Positions 34,086 through 48,124 are shown, numbered from the stretch's first letter. The stretch: DNA of 64,000 nt from Trichomonas vaginalis G3 (GCF_026262505.1 NC_067205.1:1116001-1180000), one strand, 5' to 3'. The notes: a model not told the origin generated them from the sequence alone. A program made the numbers and translations.

Positions 34086-35543
34086 TTCACTGGACCGTCT
34101 CTGTCACCAGTATATTGTATTTGAACGTACCAACAGTTGAAATACCACCCATAAAGTCTTCTGAGTCAGCAAATGGAATGCCAAGCCAAAAGTTTGAACG
34201 GTCTCCATTTGTATATTGAGTTTTTTGACCTCCTGTATGATCCATACTTTCACATATGGCATAATAGAACTTTGCATTTCAGGGTTAATGGTTGTTGTGA
34301 AGTTGTTGTTAAAGTTCATAGCATCTAATGTCAAGTTGTATGACCTCATATCCTCAACTGTAGAATATTCTTCTCTTGGATAATATTTGCCATCTATGTT
34401 TATATGATATTTAATACCAGGGTTGTAGAACAAGAATAGTCATTTATAGTTCGTCTGAACAGTACAAACATAGTATCTGCATGTTTCATTGCAGTTGTTA
34501 AGCAATATCTGTTCTTGCACCTGGGTCAGCACTTTGGTTTCCAACTTCACCTGCAAAGTCTTTGACAGATATTTGGTGTATAGGGAACATAAGTGGAACT
34601 GCAATATATTTGGCAGCTAAAGCATTTGAAATATCTGGGTCCAACATATAGACTGCAAGTCTGCTTTCTATTCTCTTGCATTCAAATTTTTCGCATGTGA
34701 ACTTAACTGGGTCCCAAGCATTCCAGCAGCATTGAAATAATAGTTTACTTCAGTGTTGAGGTTTGAGAAACCAAAGTCTAAGTCAACTTTGTTTTTGCAA
34801 AAGTCGGCGAATGACGTTTTATTTGTTCCCTTTACGTCTGTAAGAGTGAATGGGTCTTGTGTTGGTGCAATGACTAAGTTATTTTTGCTTGGAGTAAGTT
34901 CGATAGAAATTTTTCCTGCCCAGTTTGGCAAGTATCTTAAAAACCTGAAGATGAGGAAAGATGACAAAGGAACTCTAAGTTTCAATTTTACTTTGGTTAC
35001 TGCTGCTGCATTTTGTCCAGAAAGGTTAACATAAACTCCTGGAACGTTAGGGTCAAGTCTTCTTATTTTCTCAATAGTTGCATACTGGTCTGTTTGTTCT
35101 CTAGCTTGTGGTTGTACTGAGTTTCTCAAAGCGAACCATTCATAGTTTGCCCATGTTACTGTTTGAACTAAGTCAGAGTTAGAATATATCTTATATCCCA
35201 TGAAAACTTCTGGAGCATATTGGTATCCGACATAGAAAATTCCATTGCAACCTTTCTTGTCAGACAACTTGGCAGAAGGTTTTATTTCAATGTCTTGTTC
35301 CACGTATAAGAAAGAGTTGTCAATAGAAATTATATGAAACCTGTCGCAAGCAATATCTACTGTTGTTGAAGAACCTTCTCCAAACTCACCTACGTTTCCA
35401 TAAGAAACAGCAGTTGTATATTCGTAAGTTCCAGGAACTATTTCTGACCTTCTAATGGCATTGTCGCATTCGTTATACCATTCGGAAACATTTCCATTCA
35501 TAGCATCCAAAACTGTTGGCGTTATATTCTGAGCGGCGTACAT
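34082..35543 (-). pseudogene. Polinton B: probable major capsid protein (double jelly roll), broken
   Basis: It starts MYAAQNITPTVLDAMNGNVS after TTTTTACTCATATGAA. About 290 residues read open, beta-rich throughout (DRFHIISIDNSFLYVEQDIE, VYVNLSGQNAAAVTKVKLKL, FLRYLPNWAGKISIELTPSK). Total span is about 485 codons, the size of a double jelly-roll major capsid protein. The assignment is from size, composition and neighbours; a structural comparison would decide. About three breaks. Confidence 0.6.
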
Positions 35544-35575
35544 TTCATATGAGTAAAAATATAGAATAGTTGGAT

Positions 35576-38500
35576 TTATATGTCATAATAGAACCCACGT
35601 GGACCAAGCTTTACTTTCTTCCTGACTGAGTTTTTAACTCTTCTTTTTCCTTCATTGCCCTCTGCTTGAAGTTGTTGCATCTTTGCATTATGTTCATCTA
35701 GTATGTTGCAAATTTCCCATGTCCTTTTTGCCTTTTGGCTCTGGTCGCCCATCTCAGGTAACCTATATCCTAGAAAGAGTTTGTCATAGTCTGTATTTGA
35801 GTCTTCGCGTATTGTTTGCATGACTCTTTCCTGAGTTTCCGGTTCAAGCTCTTCAAACGAGCTTGTCCATATGGAATAAGCTCGTTTCCAAATATATGTT
35901 TTGTAGCCATTCTGGTTTTCTTTCCATGTTACCAACAATATCTTTTGTGAATGGGAAAGCTTTTACCCAATCTTTCAGTCTTCGTCATTTATTTCTGTAG
36001 TTGGTTTTATTTTGTCAAGGAACATGTTTTTCAATACTAACATTTCATTTGGTACTGTCCATTTGAGTTTTCTTAAATATTCATCCCTTCTCGGTTCATT
36101 GTCTGCAAAGTAAGTTTTTATGACATTTTGTAAACTTTCGTTTGCAAGGTCATGTACAATAGGTTCTCTTCCTTCTCCTCCCTAACTTTCTTTCTAAACT
36201 CTTCACCAAATATACCATCTCTATGGTTCTGTGTAGTTCTTTGAGATAAATGTTCTAGAACGTCAGGTGTTATATTTCCATCAGCCATGTTCATTTCATA
36301 CTGGTCCAAAATATCTGCATGTTTCATATCTTTCAATGGCATTAAAGCCGCGCTTAAAATACCAGCTATATCTCGTTCACCATTGACTTCCATTGCGTCT
36401 ACAACTTCTTGGAATTGAGGTTGTAAGTTTATGAACCACCTATCCGGATTAGCTTTATGACCCCATCTCATTGTAGTTCCATCGTCTGCAGAAACAAAAG
36501 TAGGTTTGTTTCCATCTTGGTTAGGTTCTGAATGAACTTTAAACAATGTTTCATTTCTATATGTTTTCTTGAAATTTAACCTTTTATTTTCACCGAGTTC
36601 ATCCGAAGATTGAACGTTAAATGCTCGTAAGTAAAAAGGGTTGTTGTATTTGTGTACATTTTCTTTCAGTACTTCCATTCTATGCTGAATATTTTCATCT
36701 GGTGTTGGAGTCTTTTGTATGTCGGCAAACATTTTTCGATATTCTTCTACTATGTCAGCCGAATTTTTTTTAGACTCTTGGAAATATTCCATATTCTCCG
36801 CATACTCTTGTTGAGGGTCAAGATTTTTCGGCTGTTCCAAATCTTCATCTAGTTCTGTGAAGTTAGTTTCCAAAGGAGTGACTTGTGTTCGTTTCCTTCA
36901 GGCTCTTCTAGCTGTTGTTGCTGAACTATTTCTTCCATGTCTGGTTGTATCTGAACTATTCTTCCTGTGGAGTTTCTTGTACCTCATCTGCTGGCATTTC
37001 ATATATTCCGAGACCGTTTTCAACAATTTCCCTATCTACGTCATCCGCATTCATAAGCTTTTGTTCTTTCGTTCCGTCTCTATTTTTTACGCGTTTTCAT
37101 GACGAAAGTTGAATTGTCATTTAGCTCTGACATCAAATATCTCGGAGTAAATTCATCCATGTCATTTGGATGATATGCTATTAAATCATATCCCTTAGCG
37201 AGCTTGTATTTTCCAGGTTTGAGATTATATCCGTTTTGGTGCTGAGCCATAAAGCTAAATAGGTTCGGGTCAGTATTTCCATCCTTGAACTTTCCAATAG
37301 CTTCTTTATTCTGTCACTAAAGTCAACAGTATCTGGGAAACCACACTCTTCTTTAAGCATTTTTAAGAATTCTTGGTTTCCTTGTTCTCTACTTCTTTTA
37401 TGTCCTTGCTCTGTTTGTGGTTGTTGTTGTGCAGGGTTTTGAACTGTTGGTTGTGCTGGATTTTTGAACTGGTTGGTGTGTTGTTGTTGTTGTTGTGCAG
37501 GTTTTGAACTGTTGGTTGTTGTGTTGGTTTTGGTGCATGCCTGTGTCTGTGTCCATGTGACGATGTAAATGTTTAGGTAGTCCTGGTGCAGGTGCTTCTC
37601 TTGGAGGGTTTGGTGGTATATAAGTTCCACCAGCTGGCACATATGTTCCATCTGCAGCGTAATGTCCTACCTGACTTTTCGTTCTTAAGAAAGCATTTAC
37701 TAGGTCTGTTTTGGTCTGTTGTAACTCTTTTTCTTGACTTTCCACAACAGTTGCTCTAACGGCGTCATAGGCACTTTGAACTGCCTGTCTCGTTGCTGCA
37801 TCTGTTATTTTCGTCATATTTTGTGCTACTTCTTTTAACTCTTTGTCGAAACCTTCAGACTTCAGCTTCCTTCCAGATGAGAAGTCGTTCACTTGTTTCA
37901 CCTTACTATGAAGAGCTTCGAAGGCGTTCTTAAAGTCAGCATTTGTTAAAGCTTCATTTGAACTGTCTTCATCCGCTTGTATTTTTGTCCTTATTGACCC
38001 TATGAGTTGGGCTGCTTTAGCGTTGGCTTGGGCATCTAACCAGTCATTGTTAGCTTTTATATATTCTGCGCTTTTCATTGCCTTTTGCATAGCCGCGTCG
38101 TTATTTTTACTTTCTTGTGCTAAGTTTTCATACTGTACGGTTTGGTTTTGCAACTGTAAAAGTTTTTCTGCCTTTACATTTGCTTCAACTTCTTTTTTAT
38201 ACTCATCGCTATCCATATATGTCTTCAGGGCTTTTTGTTTTATCTCTTCATCTTTCAGTACTTTATATTGAGTAGTATGGTTTTTCAAATTTATAACATC
38301 TTTGTTCCATTTTTGCTACTTCTGCTGCTTTTTCTGACACTTTTTTCGCATATTCCTCTGTACTTAGTTCTTTCAGTTGTTCTTCTTTCTTCTTTTTCTC
38401 TACGTTTAACTCATTGAGTTTCTTTGTGTGTCTGTCATATTCTAGTTTCTTTTCGTTTTCACTTATTTGTTTCTGTATGTCTATGTTTGACTTTTTGACA

Positions 38501-38763
38501 TCTGTTATTTGATTTTTGAGTGAACTCAAATTCATTTGACTTTGAGGGTTATAAGCTGTTCCGTCTGCAGCTCCACCATAGCCTGCCATTTTCGCTAAAA
38601 GTGCCGCTCTTAAACCTCCACTCTGTGCACCAATAACTCGGTTTAAAAGCATAGGGTTGCTTGACATTTGTTGCAACATAGTGGGGTCATTCATTATTTG
38701 TTGTTGCAACTGTTGTTGTGGTGTCAGTTTTACTATTGGATGTTTGGGCTGGTCTGCCCTCTG
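35576..38763 (-). pseudogene. Polinton B: very large structural gene, broken and cut at the copy B/C junction
   Basis: More than 1000 codons. The N-terminal side, near the junction, is Gln/Met-rich and coiled-coil (QQQLQQQIMNDPTML). Then come a Lys/Glu/Ala helical region, a Pro/Gln/Thr-rich tract near 37400-37660 and an acidic Glu/Gln stretch near 36850-37030. A folded part follows (KANPDRWFINLQPQFQEVVD), and the end is basic (RRVKNSVRKKVKLGPRGFYYD). No domain is recognised. Position after the capsid gene suggests an internal virion or scaffold protein. Several breaks. Confidence 0.6.
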
Positions 38764-40853
38764 TGAAATGGACTTGGAAAACAGCACGCACAAATTATCC
38801 AACAGGTTAGAGAGGTTATGAAGAAGAACGTCTTATGGACAATGCCTTTCGATGTTACTGAGCCACAGGTTGAAGGACACGACGGCTTTGCAGATTCTAC
38901 TGGAAACATGACGGAAAATTGCATGCCTTTGGGAGGAAAAAAGGAAAAGGTGAAGACGCACCATGCTCCATGGAAAGACAAGATATGGCAATATGAAAAG
39001 TATCGTGAGGTTAGAAGTAAAATTACATCTGGTCGAACCTTTACAGTAAATTTTGAAGAAGGATAAGAAAAAGAAGGCTTCAATGGGTGTACTTGCTGCC
39101 AATACCAAGATGGAAATAATGAAAGGATACAACCAGATTGACCATGAACAGATTGGAGGTCACATTTACTATGCACATGGAATGTCACAACAGCTGCAAG
39201 TGGCTTCTTGAACGCTTTCAAAGACTACAAAGAAGAGACAAAATGGTTGACTCCGATTCACCGACATTTTGAAATGCAATTGAAAGGAATTGCAAAGTGT
39301 CAAGTTGAATGTACCAACCTAACGCTCAAGCAGTTCAGACAACATGCTGGATACTTTCCGTTTTCCATAAATAAGTCTGACATTTGACTTGACAAGGTAA
39401 TGAATTTACAATTCCCAATTGTAAAACAATTGTCAATGATCCTTGCATTCTTACATGTCCTCAGGAACTCTGTCTTGTTACAGAAGAGAAGATGAAGTTC
39501 TTGATCATGGTGTGAAAGAAAAGGGTAACCTTCTCAGAGGTCAATTTGGGCAAAAAATTGCACACGTTTGGCAAATGTCAATATCCCCGAGTCAACAACT
39601 ACAGCTAAAAGGTTCCTTCACATGAGACTATGTTGTGAGTTCGAATTTACCATGGTTGAAGATTGTAATTGTCCACAACAACTTCATGTTGAACGAAAGT
39701 TCTATAACAAACCCATTGTTCGGAAAAGGCAAGTGCAACATTTGTCAGAGCTGTAAACATTCTCTTTTCGAGAAAGGTTTGTTGGAACGCAATTCCAGAT
39801 GACACAGCTTGCCCAGAAACTTTTGTACCAAACAGACGAAAACAAACTTTCACTGTTAGCCAAGACCAAAAGTTTGTTCCAAGACAAACGTTCTAGTACA
39901 AAAGAAGTACAGACATTCCAACAAGGCCGTTGGATTGTTCGGATACCAACCTGAACGCAGAGAGAACTTCATGAGGTTTGGCAAGAACTTAAGATGCTAT
40001 TTAACAAACTTCCCATTGAAGACAATCAATTGACGTCAAAATTGTATTCGGAGAGGATCTGGAGTTAGGTCGAAGGTTTTATATAAATCAGGTTGCTTTC
40101 GAGATGTTTATGAGATAACAGGAGAAGTTTCTCAGAAGAGTAGAGACTCACTTGAATTTCCATCAGAACTGGACCAATTGGTTTGCGAACAAGTTTCGAC
40201 TCAGATGAAAAGATATACCTAATGTCGACCTTAACGCTGCGTACATGAGGTTCGTTCCAATAGTATCCCGATGGATTCCAAACGAAGATGGAGAGTTCCA
40301 GAAGGAAGCTATAGCAGTTGGAAAAGGTCATACAACAACTCTATGATATTGTTGAGGAAAAGCTTCAAACCCCAAGACTCGCAATGCACGAAATTGGCTT
40401 ATGATTCGACATGGGATATTCCATTAAAAAACCTCAAGAGATGAAAGAGTAAAACATTATGAGAAGGTCGCCCAATTTGTTGAAAGGTTTTTCTCCTTTT
40501 GTTTTGAAGTACGAATTCATCAAAGGTCAAAGTGGCTTAGTAACACATTAAAACCTATTGTCGAACACATTGGTCTTTTGACCCTCAGTTCGCAAAGGCA
40601 GTCCTTGACAACTACACAAATTCTCTCCCGAAGTCCAAATCCGAAAGTTGTGGTTTACTATGAGAACATTGAACGCACTCATCGACGAACGAAGAAGGGT
40701 ACACAAACTCCATTGAAATGGGCATGGTCGGTGACCAAAGATGGGTCAAATTCAAAAATTGACAACTTTTCAACCGAAGGTTCATGTCCTTTCCAACGTA
40801 AGTATTGGGGCATACTTGAAGACAGGCACAGAAATAAAACATTGCATGAAATA
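38764..40853 (+). pseudogene. polB: Polinton C: PolB relic
   Basis: Matches B from MDLETART onward to the end HCMK. Very many breaks. Confidence 0.7.
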
Positions 40854-40864
40854 AAATTTTTATT

Positions 40865-43800
40865 CGAATTTGAATTAAATGGGGAATTCTTGGGAAACGG
40901 GAAAGGCTTATTTACTTGAGGAACAGGTAAAGGTGGTGGAGGTGGAGGTGGGTGGCAACCAGTCCATTTTTTATTCCTTCCTATGCCTTAATTTCCGTTT
41001 AATTTCATGGTCGCCCCTCGGAGTCTTTGAATCGGACAGGTCGAGTTACACCATTCTTGGTCTCAAAACTCATATATCCCTGTTTGTCTTGTAATTTTCA
41101 TCGAAACTATGGCACGGAGACACACAGCATTGACCAAACGGACCAAAAAGGTCATTTCGGATGGTCACGCAGCAATCGCATTCGAGGCACTTCGAAGAAG
41201 CCTTACGTTCCAAGGGAGAGGGTGGTCTGTGTGCAAGGTCCAAGTCATGAAAGGTTACAACGAGCAGGAATTCCGTGAAGAGTGCCTGGGAGGACAGATG
41301 CGTCCTTAGGATTGGCAATCTAGGGGACCAATCCTCTGCGTGTTACGACCTCCTACGCAACGGGGAGTAGGGGGGGACGAAAGAGCGCCAAGTCCAAGGG
41401 GGAGACGAGTATTTTGGCAAATTACCTTGAATAACATACTACCCAAATAAACGACCTAATTACTCGGTTTCCCCTAAAGATAATAATATTTTTTTACCTT
41501 AGAGACCGCGCGAGTTCCACCTGACGGTGAGTGGTTGCTTGTCACCGTTGCATCGGTCTGACCCTCGTCTGCTTGCCTGGAGGGAACGCTCTGAATTGCG
41601 ACAGAGTTCTGCACCATGAGATATGAACTCGCGATGGCCGAAGGTTAAGTTCAGTGTCCCAAGTTGTGAGGACGTGGGGTAAGAACCTTGTGCCGGTCTC
41701 CCTGTTTGCTTTGGTAGGGAAGGGGGTTGTTGGAGGGAATTCGAACCGCATGCAACAAGGGTTCCCAAGACGGCTCAAACTTCTTCGTGTTCTCTCTCTT
41801 CTCCTCTCTTCTCTCCCTCTCTTCTTCTTCTCTTTTATATACTCTTCAGCATTCGGTCTCAACGATACGGTGTGCATTTCTGCCTTTCCGAAGTACCTTC
41901 AAATGCGTCTTATCTCCAGAAGAAACGGAGATGAGTCTCGGCAAGGTCTCGGTCTCTCTCGCGTAATTGCAAGGTTTCCGGAAATGTTTCAGGCATGTCT
42001 CATTGGAAGCATTGTTCGTGAGACTATCGGCTTTGAAGATTGAGTCATTCTTTGTCAATAAGTACTACTTGGGAGAGTCTATGGTGTCAGATGAGCTTCA
42101 ATGGGCAAATTGATTTGAAACGGGCCTTCTGGGCAACCTGAAAGGACAACGCATTTCGTTCGGCTTCGGGCTGTTCGGACATCGAAAAAACTGAAGTGGT
42201 GAGAATGGCGGTTTTACTTCAAAAAGCTTAGTATGACAGTTAGTCATCAACAGGTTAAAAAATAATATCTTGTTTCTCTTGTAACGTTGTGCTCTTCCGA
42301 TAAAAGTTTTTCGGAAACATGATAACCAAAAAAACGTTTTGATGATGCGGAAGAGTCAGCGCAAACGTTCCAATCGTGATATTTGGGTAGGCATTCAAAA
42401 CATCTGACGTACTTACGGACAATAATTGGGACAGATGTCAGAAAATTCACTGGTCGGACGCTGAAGGTAATCCCTTACATGAGTAGCTCTGGTAAAGTCT
42501 CTCATTCTTGCTAACTTTGAGTTAAAGCTGTATCAGAATTTAATAAATGTTCGATTTACTCAAAATGTCTGTATTCCACTTTGAGTCATCAGACGGAAGC
42601 TTCCTGGGTCCTAACGAGAGCTTTGTACTAAGGGGTATCTGTTCCTTGACCCGTGCAATTATGGGTTGCAATTGTGATTTACCCTTCAAGTTTTCGCCGT
42701 CTATGTCGTTCTCAACGCTTTCAACCAATACTGAAACTCTCATCGGCGTCCATTGAGATTGGTGTGGGACGAATTAATGCTTTCATCCAAAAAATGAAAA
42801 AATTTTTACTCAAAACTTAAGGTTGACTGAACTGGTTGATGTCGCTTCACAGTTAGAGAACGGCGACCCGAGAAAGTGAAGAGAGACTGAAGTTGCCAAT
42901 TTCATAGGGGTGGGGTCTTCCCTTGTTGTGATTTTATCCAATGGACAGTTTGTTTTGAAAAGCTTAACTAAGAAGCTCTCTTTTGGCGTCCTTTATGCCA
43001 TCGAGCTGTCCGCTGGTATTGCAATTGGAATTCCAGCGAAGTCCTCGAGCCTAAGTGGCCTCAGACAGAAAGGGTCTATCGGCTAGGACAATAGTCTTCG
43101 CGTGAAATTCTAGTATCCGTGCTAATCATTACTGCTTCAAGGTCTTCACAAGAAAACTATTTATCTCGACTACTAGAGAAATTCTCGTCAATCCTTGCGG
43201 TTCGAGCCTCATGAAAGGAAAATATATTCGCGACAGCGAAAATTCCCGACACAGGAAGACCTTCAGTGTCGTCGTAAACCATTCAAAATTTCGAAATTGA
43301 GAACGTTGTCGAACTCAAAAAAAGTTCCTCCGACAGGAAAAGTTCTCCCTGACAAAGGTTTTCCCGACAGGAAAATTTCATCCGACAGGAACACAAACAG
43401 AATGTCCGACAAAAGTACCTCGCGACGAGCCATCAAAAGCTCTAGAGGAACTAAAGCAACGAAAGCCACGCCACCATCCGACGTTCCCACAAAACCCAGT
43501 TCCAAGCAACAAGTCCCTCACCATCCAAAAATTACATTACACCTCAGTAATATTCCACTCAAGGGTACACCCACCACAAACTTGCCACGAACTACCCTCC
43601 TCAGCCAAGTGCCTTACTTCCCCAACACCCTGTGATGTTCCACAAGCTCCACCACCCCAGCAATCTTCAATCTCAATCGAAGAGAGACGCAAGAGTTCGA
43701 AGAAGGTTCTGAAACCGCTTTACGCAGAAGATATAGCCACGCCCCTAATAAGACGAACAGGCTTCAGTCCTACCCCTTCAAAATCGACGTTGATTTCGAC

Positions 43801-44740
43801 TCGTACCAACAGATTCGGGTTCGTAACCGGGAAGGACTACCTCAAGCAGTCTGAGAGAACCTCATCCTACAATCATTACACTAGGAGCTCCAAGAAACGA
43901 TGCGCAATTACGAACGGTCAACAACGCGCTGGAGACCGCAAAACAGACTGACTCGCAAGAGCACGTCCACGTGTCAAGACAAAGAAACGAGATCAGTCGA
44001 CTTCAATCTTGCAGCTTGCCCATACAAGTAAAAAAATAAAACAATTACGAGTTAAACTTTTATTCTCTTTGTCTGAGTTGTGTTTAGAGCTGGTTCTCCT
44101 GGTGAAACCTTCTCGTACTCTCCAATGGTCATGAGATTGCGCAATTTGGTAACGCAATTCCAAGTTCGTGTTTTTGAACCTGTACGTTGTAAACGCTCCA
44201 TCCTCGACACGGAAGTATAGCTGCGTAACACTTACCAAAAGTTTCTTCGGTGACATCGAGGCTCAAAAAATGTCACTTTTAACGTAAGTTTAGTCTTATT
44301 TAACTCCTTGTGTTACCCTTTTGTTTAGCCCTTTTGTGTCAATGAGTATTGGAGTGCTCAATTTCTCCAAATTCTCTGTGTACGAGTTCCTTCAGCATTC
44401 CAAAGTGTACCTGGAAACCAAAGAAATTTGCAAGCGAACCATACGCCATGCTGCTCTTCTGAGTTCGCGTATTGTTGGCAATGATGTGCACCTTTCGAGT
44501 CTTCGGACAGAAAGAACTTTCTAATTAAACCACGTTTTGGGCATTTCTCATGAGTGAGTCTAAGTGTCGTCGCCGAACCATCTGGAAAAGAAAGTCCCTA
44601 GCTGCAAAAGACAAATAAGTTGTCCTTAGTTGTCATTGCAATTGTACTCGTAAAATTGAATATCATTGTACTATCCTCCAACGTTACAAAACTAGCAAAT
44701 GGTATATTGACTTATAAGAAGCCTACCCAATCTTACTAAA
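40865..44740. pseudogene. Polinton C: relic of the small-gene block
   Basis: Same order as B 23629-27630: proline-rich gene (-, 40865-41110), acidic aromatic gene (+, about 41160-41450), HNH gene (-, about 41500-42180), coiled-coil gene (-, 42210-42785), iteron-associated gene (-, 42815-43190), iterons (43200-43400), Pro/Tyr-rich gene (+, 43400-44032), two small genes (-, 44055-44275 and 44330-44515) and the membrane protein (+, 44551-44740). Very many breaks throughout. Confidence 0.6.
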
Positions 44741-44749
44741 GACTAAACA

Positions 44750-46255
44750 CTTAATTTTCAAGTTGACTTTTTACAATTGAATTTGTGGCATAAATCTACA
44801 AAAAATAATGTTGTAGGTGAAGAGGTAGATCAACCGCTTTTCCACCTGTTCTTTCAACCTCAGATTTCAATATTCATGAAATTTTGTAAACTTCATAATG
44901 GCAAGCCCAGAAAAATAATGTTTAGGTGAAGAGGTGAGATTCAACCTCTTTTCTACCCTGTTTTTCAACCTCATGAATTCATTTCCCGAAAAAAAAATAA
45001 ATATATTTTTACTATTTATTTTAGTTTTTTATTTTTATTGTATAAAAGTACATATTCAACAATCGGCACAAACAACATATCAAACAACACAGCCAACGAA
45101 ACTCGTGTAGTCCTAATCCAACATCTATGTTTAAGATGAAAAATCTTCATTCTTCTTCATAACTTCGAAACAAAAATCAAAGATAAAGCAGGAATGTTAA
45201 ACGACAGTGATAGTTTTACGACTAGTTACCGGCAACAGATAAACAAATGAAGACAGATCTTTGATGAAGCAGGAATAGGATGAACCATTTCCTGGGCATC
45301 CAAATGCCTGAAATCAGCAGCAAAAACTACTATTCCCGATTGACGAAATTAAGAAGTAAACCAACCTGACTCAGTAGAAATAAAAAGTTCAATACGTAAG
45401 GTAAATATGAATCTTGGTTTTCATACCTGCAACCAACAGGGTATGGACAAAGAATTGCGACAGTGGTAATAAGAACGGATCTGCGACACCTTATAAAATC
45501 TTGAGATTTAAAGCCTACGACAACTTGGTTTCATTAGTTCGCAAATGTAGGACAATAGAGATAAAAGATCAGAGAAGGTAAGTGTAGAGAAGATAAAAAA
45601 CGAACGCAATAAAGAACCAACGCTTATGTTTTAGCATAAGAGAAGCAATAAATGAACCCAATGTTGTTCTAGCAGAGTAAAGGCAGCAATATTGAAGTAA
45701 ATAATACACTGCAGTCCTAATTAAAGCAGCAAGGGAAAAACATTCGTCATAAGAATACGCATGTGAAACGATACGCAGACTTAAGAAAGAAGCAGAAAAC
45801 CAGCAAAGAATAAATGAACATGTTTAGCATTTCTGAACAAAACATCCAACAGCAGAGAGATTCCTTATCGACGTCAAAAGAAATAACGAAGAAAACTCTT
45901 CCGGTATCGTTAACTAAACTCCGATGTAACGACAGAAGAAAATGAAAGCTACGAAACGTAGATTCAAATACATCGAATCAAACTTTACCATAAAACCTAT
46001 AAAATAACGGGAGAAAAAGAGGTGAAAAAACAGGTGAAATCTCACCTCTCACCTAAAACATTTTTTTGCTGGAATTCAGCAAAAAAATCGAGTAAAAATA
46101 ATTTAGGGCAGTGTCCAAACCGTTGAGTTTCACGAAAATTAAAAATAACGGGGATTTGACAAAGGTGAAACACGCTTCACCTAAGATAATATGATTATTG
46201 ACACTTCCGCAAAAAACAGTGAAATCTAGCTGCTCGGTCGCAACCTTTATTTTTC
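44750..46255 (+). pseudogene. Polinton C: cassette relic with arms
   Basis: The gene relic lies at about 45050-46003, with iteron arms on both sides and the att-like direct repeats recognisable near 44755 and 46250. This shows that the cassette layout predates the split of B, C and D. Very many breaks. Confidence 0.6.
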
Positions 46256-47190
46256 AGCTGACGTTTTAACAATTTGAACTTTTGCGTAAGATATGAATCG
46301 AAAGAAGTATGAGGGCTTGGTAGGACGTTGACTCTCCCAAGCAGTCGTCAAACTTAGCCTTTTGCCATGGACTCTTTACTAAGTTCCATGGAAATCGTCT
46401 TCGGACAATCCAGGGAATAACGTTATCATCAGTGCGAGTGAATTTCCTTACATCCTTATAAAACTCTTGGCTGTCTGTACAACAATGAACAACTGAGATA
46501 GTTAAAGGTCTGAGCTTCTTTAAGATTATCGACACATTTTGTTCTCTATTTCTTAACCAAAGAGAGAACAAAGTCATACGTAAGAAAGACAGACATCTTG
46601 CATATTGGGTAAAATCTTCCAATCGTAAGATTGGCAATTTCGGTTCGAAATGTATGTCTACTTCGGATCTTGCTTTTTCTGAGTTTCTGTTCTACGAATA
46701 TCTTCTCCGTAAGCATTTCCTCATTATCGGGTCTTTAAACTAGAATGTATACAACTCATATCTATAGGCATTTACTAATAAGACATCTCTTTTGTAACTT
46801 CTATCAACTAGACAACATGCAGTTAGCCTTATAAACTAAACATAGACTCTCTTAATAAAATCTTTGAAACGAATTGACGGTTTTGGCAAACGTGAGCAAC
46901 GAAGTACCTGAACCAAAAGTCACAACTAACCATAGAGATGGGTATTCCTTACAGTTCTCTGTGTGGCAGCCGATTTTAAGATAAGTGATTAGTCTTACCC
47001 GACCCAGGTGGTGCAATAGACCGTTATACCATGGGTGGGCGTGAAGCGGAGAAATAGAGAACGTGTCACTTGGATATAGGTTCCTGTGACGGAGCATTGG
47101 TTCTAACTGCCTCTGCTGTGGTTGTTTAAAAACAATCTCAAATTTTTGTCAAGTCAGCAAACTTTTTTCTAAATATTTAGAAAATAAAAA
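46255..47190 (-). pseudogene. Polinton C: packaging ATPase relic
   Basis: Matches 29098-29973. Very many breaks. The small charged-protein region follows on the plus strand (about 47200-47680), and the SSB-like gene on the minus strand (about 47690-48100). Confidence 0.65.
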
Positions 47191-48124
47191 TTATTTTTAT
47201 CTTTCGAAAATGCTAGCGATTCGCAATCTATATTCAAGGGACAAACTTTTTCGACAGCAAAACATCTGTCGACCATGAAAATCTTACAAGGTAAGACAAG
47301 AAGGTGAAATTGTGTCTAAGTTCGTTCTGGAATAGACAAAAACATAAAACATTAAGCAAGCGATCTTAAAATTTGTCAATGACAAGACTGTTGACAGAGA
47401 GACGCCTCGTTGGAGAGAAAGTCCAACAAAACTTCTTAAGAAGCAAAAGAAAGACACATCGCTGTTTAAGAGATGAAATAGAAAAACAGAGAGATGAAGC
47501 TTATTAAAGGACAAAGAACTTTTCATAAAATTGGTTCGGAGAAATTTGACATAAACTCCACCAGAAGAAGAAGAAGAGAAGAAAAGAAAGAGAAAAGTAA
47601 AGAGAAGAAAGAAGAAAGAGAAGAAGGAGAAAGGAAAAGAACCTGAACCCAGGTTCCAGAGAAAAAGAAATTTGACATGTAAAAAATAAATTCTTTTAGA
47701 ACATTTCCCGTCAATGTCAATGTCTCTTCCTCTATTGAGACAAAACACTGCTTAGACTCTTAAATCTTTTACGCCAATTACCTGAAACTTCAAACTATCT
47801 AGACTCATAATATTCATATCCTGCTTTCTGGTCATAAGGTAAACAGTTGTAAATGCTCTTGCCTCTTAAGTGAGAACCTTCTGTCAAAAATCTTTGACTG
47901 CTAACAAACCTTCTATGTCTAACGTCTTCAAATTATCGCACAATTTTGTAGCACAATAGCAAACTTAACTGGTTGCAATCGTCCAAACTTTGGTCAAAGT
48001 TAGACTTTTCCAAAATGTAGAATAAACCATTCAACAAGCGAAGCAGATTATCGATTCTAGTCATGACATTACTTTGTTACTGAGATGAATTTTGCCCATC
48101 TTTCTATCGGAAAGAAAAATATGT

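Larger units (their letters stand above)
15604..38763 (+). mobile_element. Polinton/Maverick copy B, the fullest copy
   Basis: About 23.2 kb from the methyltransferase end to an abrupt junction with copy C near 38763. It holds every recognised part of this family: methyltransferase, fibre, integrase, PolB, HNH protein, packaging ATPase, SF3 helicase, two capsid-type genes and the large structural gene. Most small genes, the integrase, fibre and ATPase read open. PolB, helicase, both capsid-type genes and the large gene are broken, with roughly 20 breaks in all. Near identity with A and D implies a recent family. Confidence 0.9.
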
